A stretch of DNA of 42,430 bases from Elusimicrobiota bacterium (GTDB lineage: Bacteria; Elusimicrobiota; Elusimicrobia; Elusimicrobiales; UBA9959), in assembly GCA_016207645.1 (NCBI GenBank), contig JACQPH010000147.1:1-42430 (forward strand), in the 5' to 3' direction. Below are positions 42,100 to 42,430 of the stretch, piece after piece. How positions within the stretch are numbered: position 1 is the first letter of the stretch; every line of letters starts with the position of its first letter. Under the pieces are notes generated by a model that did no database searches, was not told the DNA's origin, and saw nothing but the letters and a program-made list of their open reading frames with translations. Both the position numbers and the translations under genes were made by a program.

Positions 42100-42249
42100 G
42101 GCTGGCGGCGGCGCGGCCGTTATAGCCATAGTTTAGCCAAACCTCCGCGGTTTACAAGCGCCTAAGGGCCCAGGGCGGTACCGGCAAATGGCCCGGTTGA
42201 GCGGTCCGGTCTTCAGGTAAAAGATAATTGTTCAGGTTCGGGGGCGGCC

Positions 42250-42427
42250 GCGGCATGCCCCTGCTCACCCGGAAGAGGAAACCCTTGCGTCGGTTTCCCC
42301 CCGGAAAAGGTGCCAGCCTCCTTTTTGCGTAAACCCCAATCGTTACCGGGAACAACCCCGTCCAAAACGGTGGCTGGCACATTTTCCGGGGCCCCCTTTC
42401 CGCAACGGGTGCTCAGGGGCATGCCGC
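42250..42427. mobile_element. Nested inverted-repeat element at the right edge
   Basis: Outer arms 42250-42271 and 42406-42427 match over 20 of 22 bp (GCGGCATGCCCCTG is perfect). Inner arms 42299-42318 and 42372-42391 match over 19 of 20 bp and contain GTGCCAGCC. The roughly 330-bp stretch from 42100 to the window end holds no convincing gene; short open frames here lie inside the repeat and look spurious. It may be a MITE or the end of a larger element beyond the window. Confidence 0.6.
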
Positions 42428-42430
42428 AGC

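Noticed and set aside
42152-42422. Short minus-strand ORFs (76 and 69 codons)
   Set aside because: They lie inside or across the inverted-repeat element and lack a family signal.

Overview
The window is about 42.4 kb of GC-rich DNA from a bacterium with a Gram-negative envelope: it carries several lipoproteins with lipoboxes, a PorV/PorQ-type outer-membrane beta-barrel and secreted proteins with signal peptides. The mix of PorV-like barrel, fibronectin-repeat protein with a C-terminal VYPNPY motif, nucleotide-transporter homologue, LuxC/LuxE-type enzymes and DUF438 hemerythrin protein resembles Elusimicrobiota or another little-studied, probably anaerobic or microaerophilic lineage. That placement is inference; there is no rRNA, tRNA or other phylogenetic marker here.

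Layout. 1-2000: a truncated lipoprotein diverges from a GNAT-type protein. 2000-8150: an AT-richer DUF4143 ATPase gene with strong inverted repeats at both ends, then a two-gene operon for a LuxE-type acyl-protein synthetase and a LuxC-LuxE fusion (fatty-acid reductase chemistry without luciferase), then a nucleotidyltransferase with a small partner ORF. 8150-14660: lipoprotein plus PAS histidine kinase, asparagine synthetase with a CsgG-like lipoprotein, a quinone oxidoreductase and a beta-lactamase-fold serine hydrolase. 14660-15140 is a non-coding stretch with a 189-bp inverted-repeat (MITE-like) element. 15140-23740: YyaL-type thioredoxin-domain protein, coiled-coil protein, lipase maturation factor homologue with its DCC thiol oxidoreductase, then a polar amino-acid ABC transporter (binding protein fused to permease, plus ATPase) and a TPR protein. 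23750-29250: DUF4105 protein, an orphan CheY/CheC-like pair, a minus-strand hemerythrin/DUF1858/ferritin-like cluster and an M29 aminopeptidase. 29350-42100: hybrid histidine kinase, ATP/ADP-carrier-like transporter, PorV plus a ten-repeat FN3 protein, a DUF4185-like protein, a phosphate acyltransferase, a SEC-C protein and two tandem paralogous secreted proteins of unknown function. The right end is another non-coding inverted-repeat element.

How they fit together: two soluble or membrane histidine kinases without adjacent response regulators and the CheY/CheC pair form a sensory theme; DUF438/DUF1858/ferritin-like genes point to oxygen, NO or iron handling; LuxE, LuxC-LuxE and possibly the phosphate acyltransferase handle activated acyl groups; the PorV/FN3 pair and the paralogous secreted pair belong to the cell surface. 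No CRISPR array, prophage, complete transposase, rRNA or tRNA was seen. Long open frames opposite many genes are a by-product of high GC and are not annotated.
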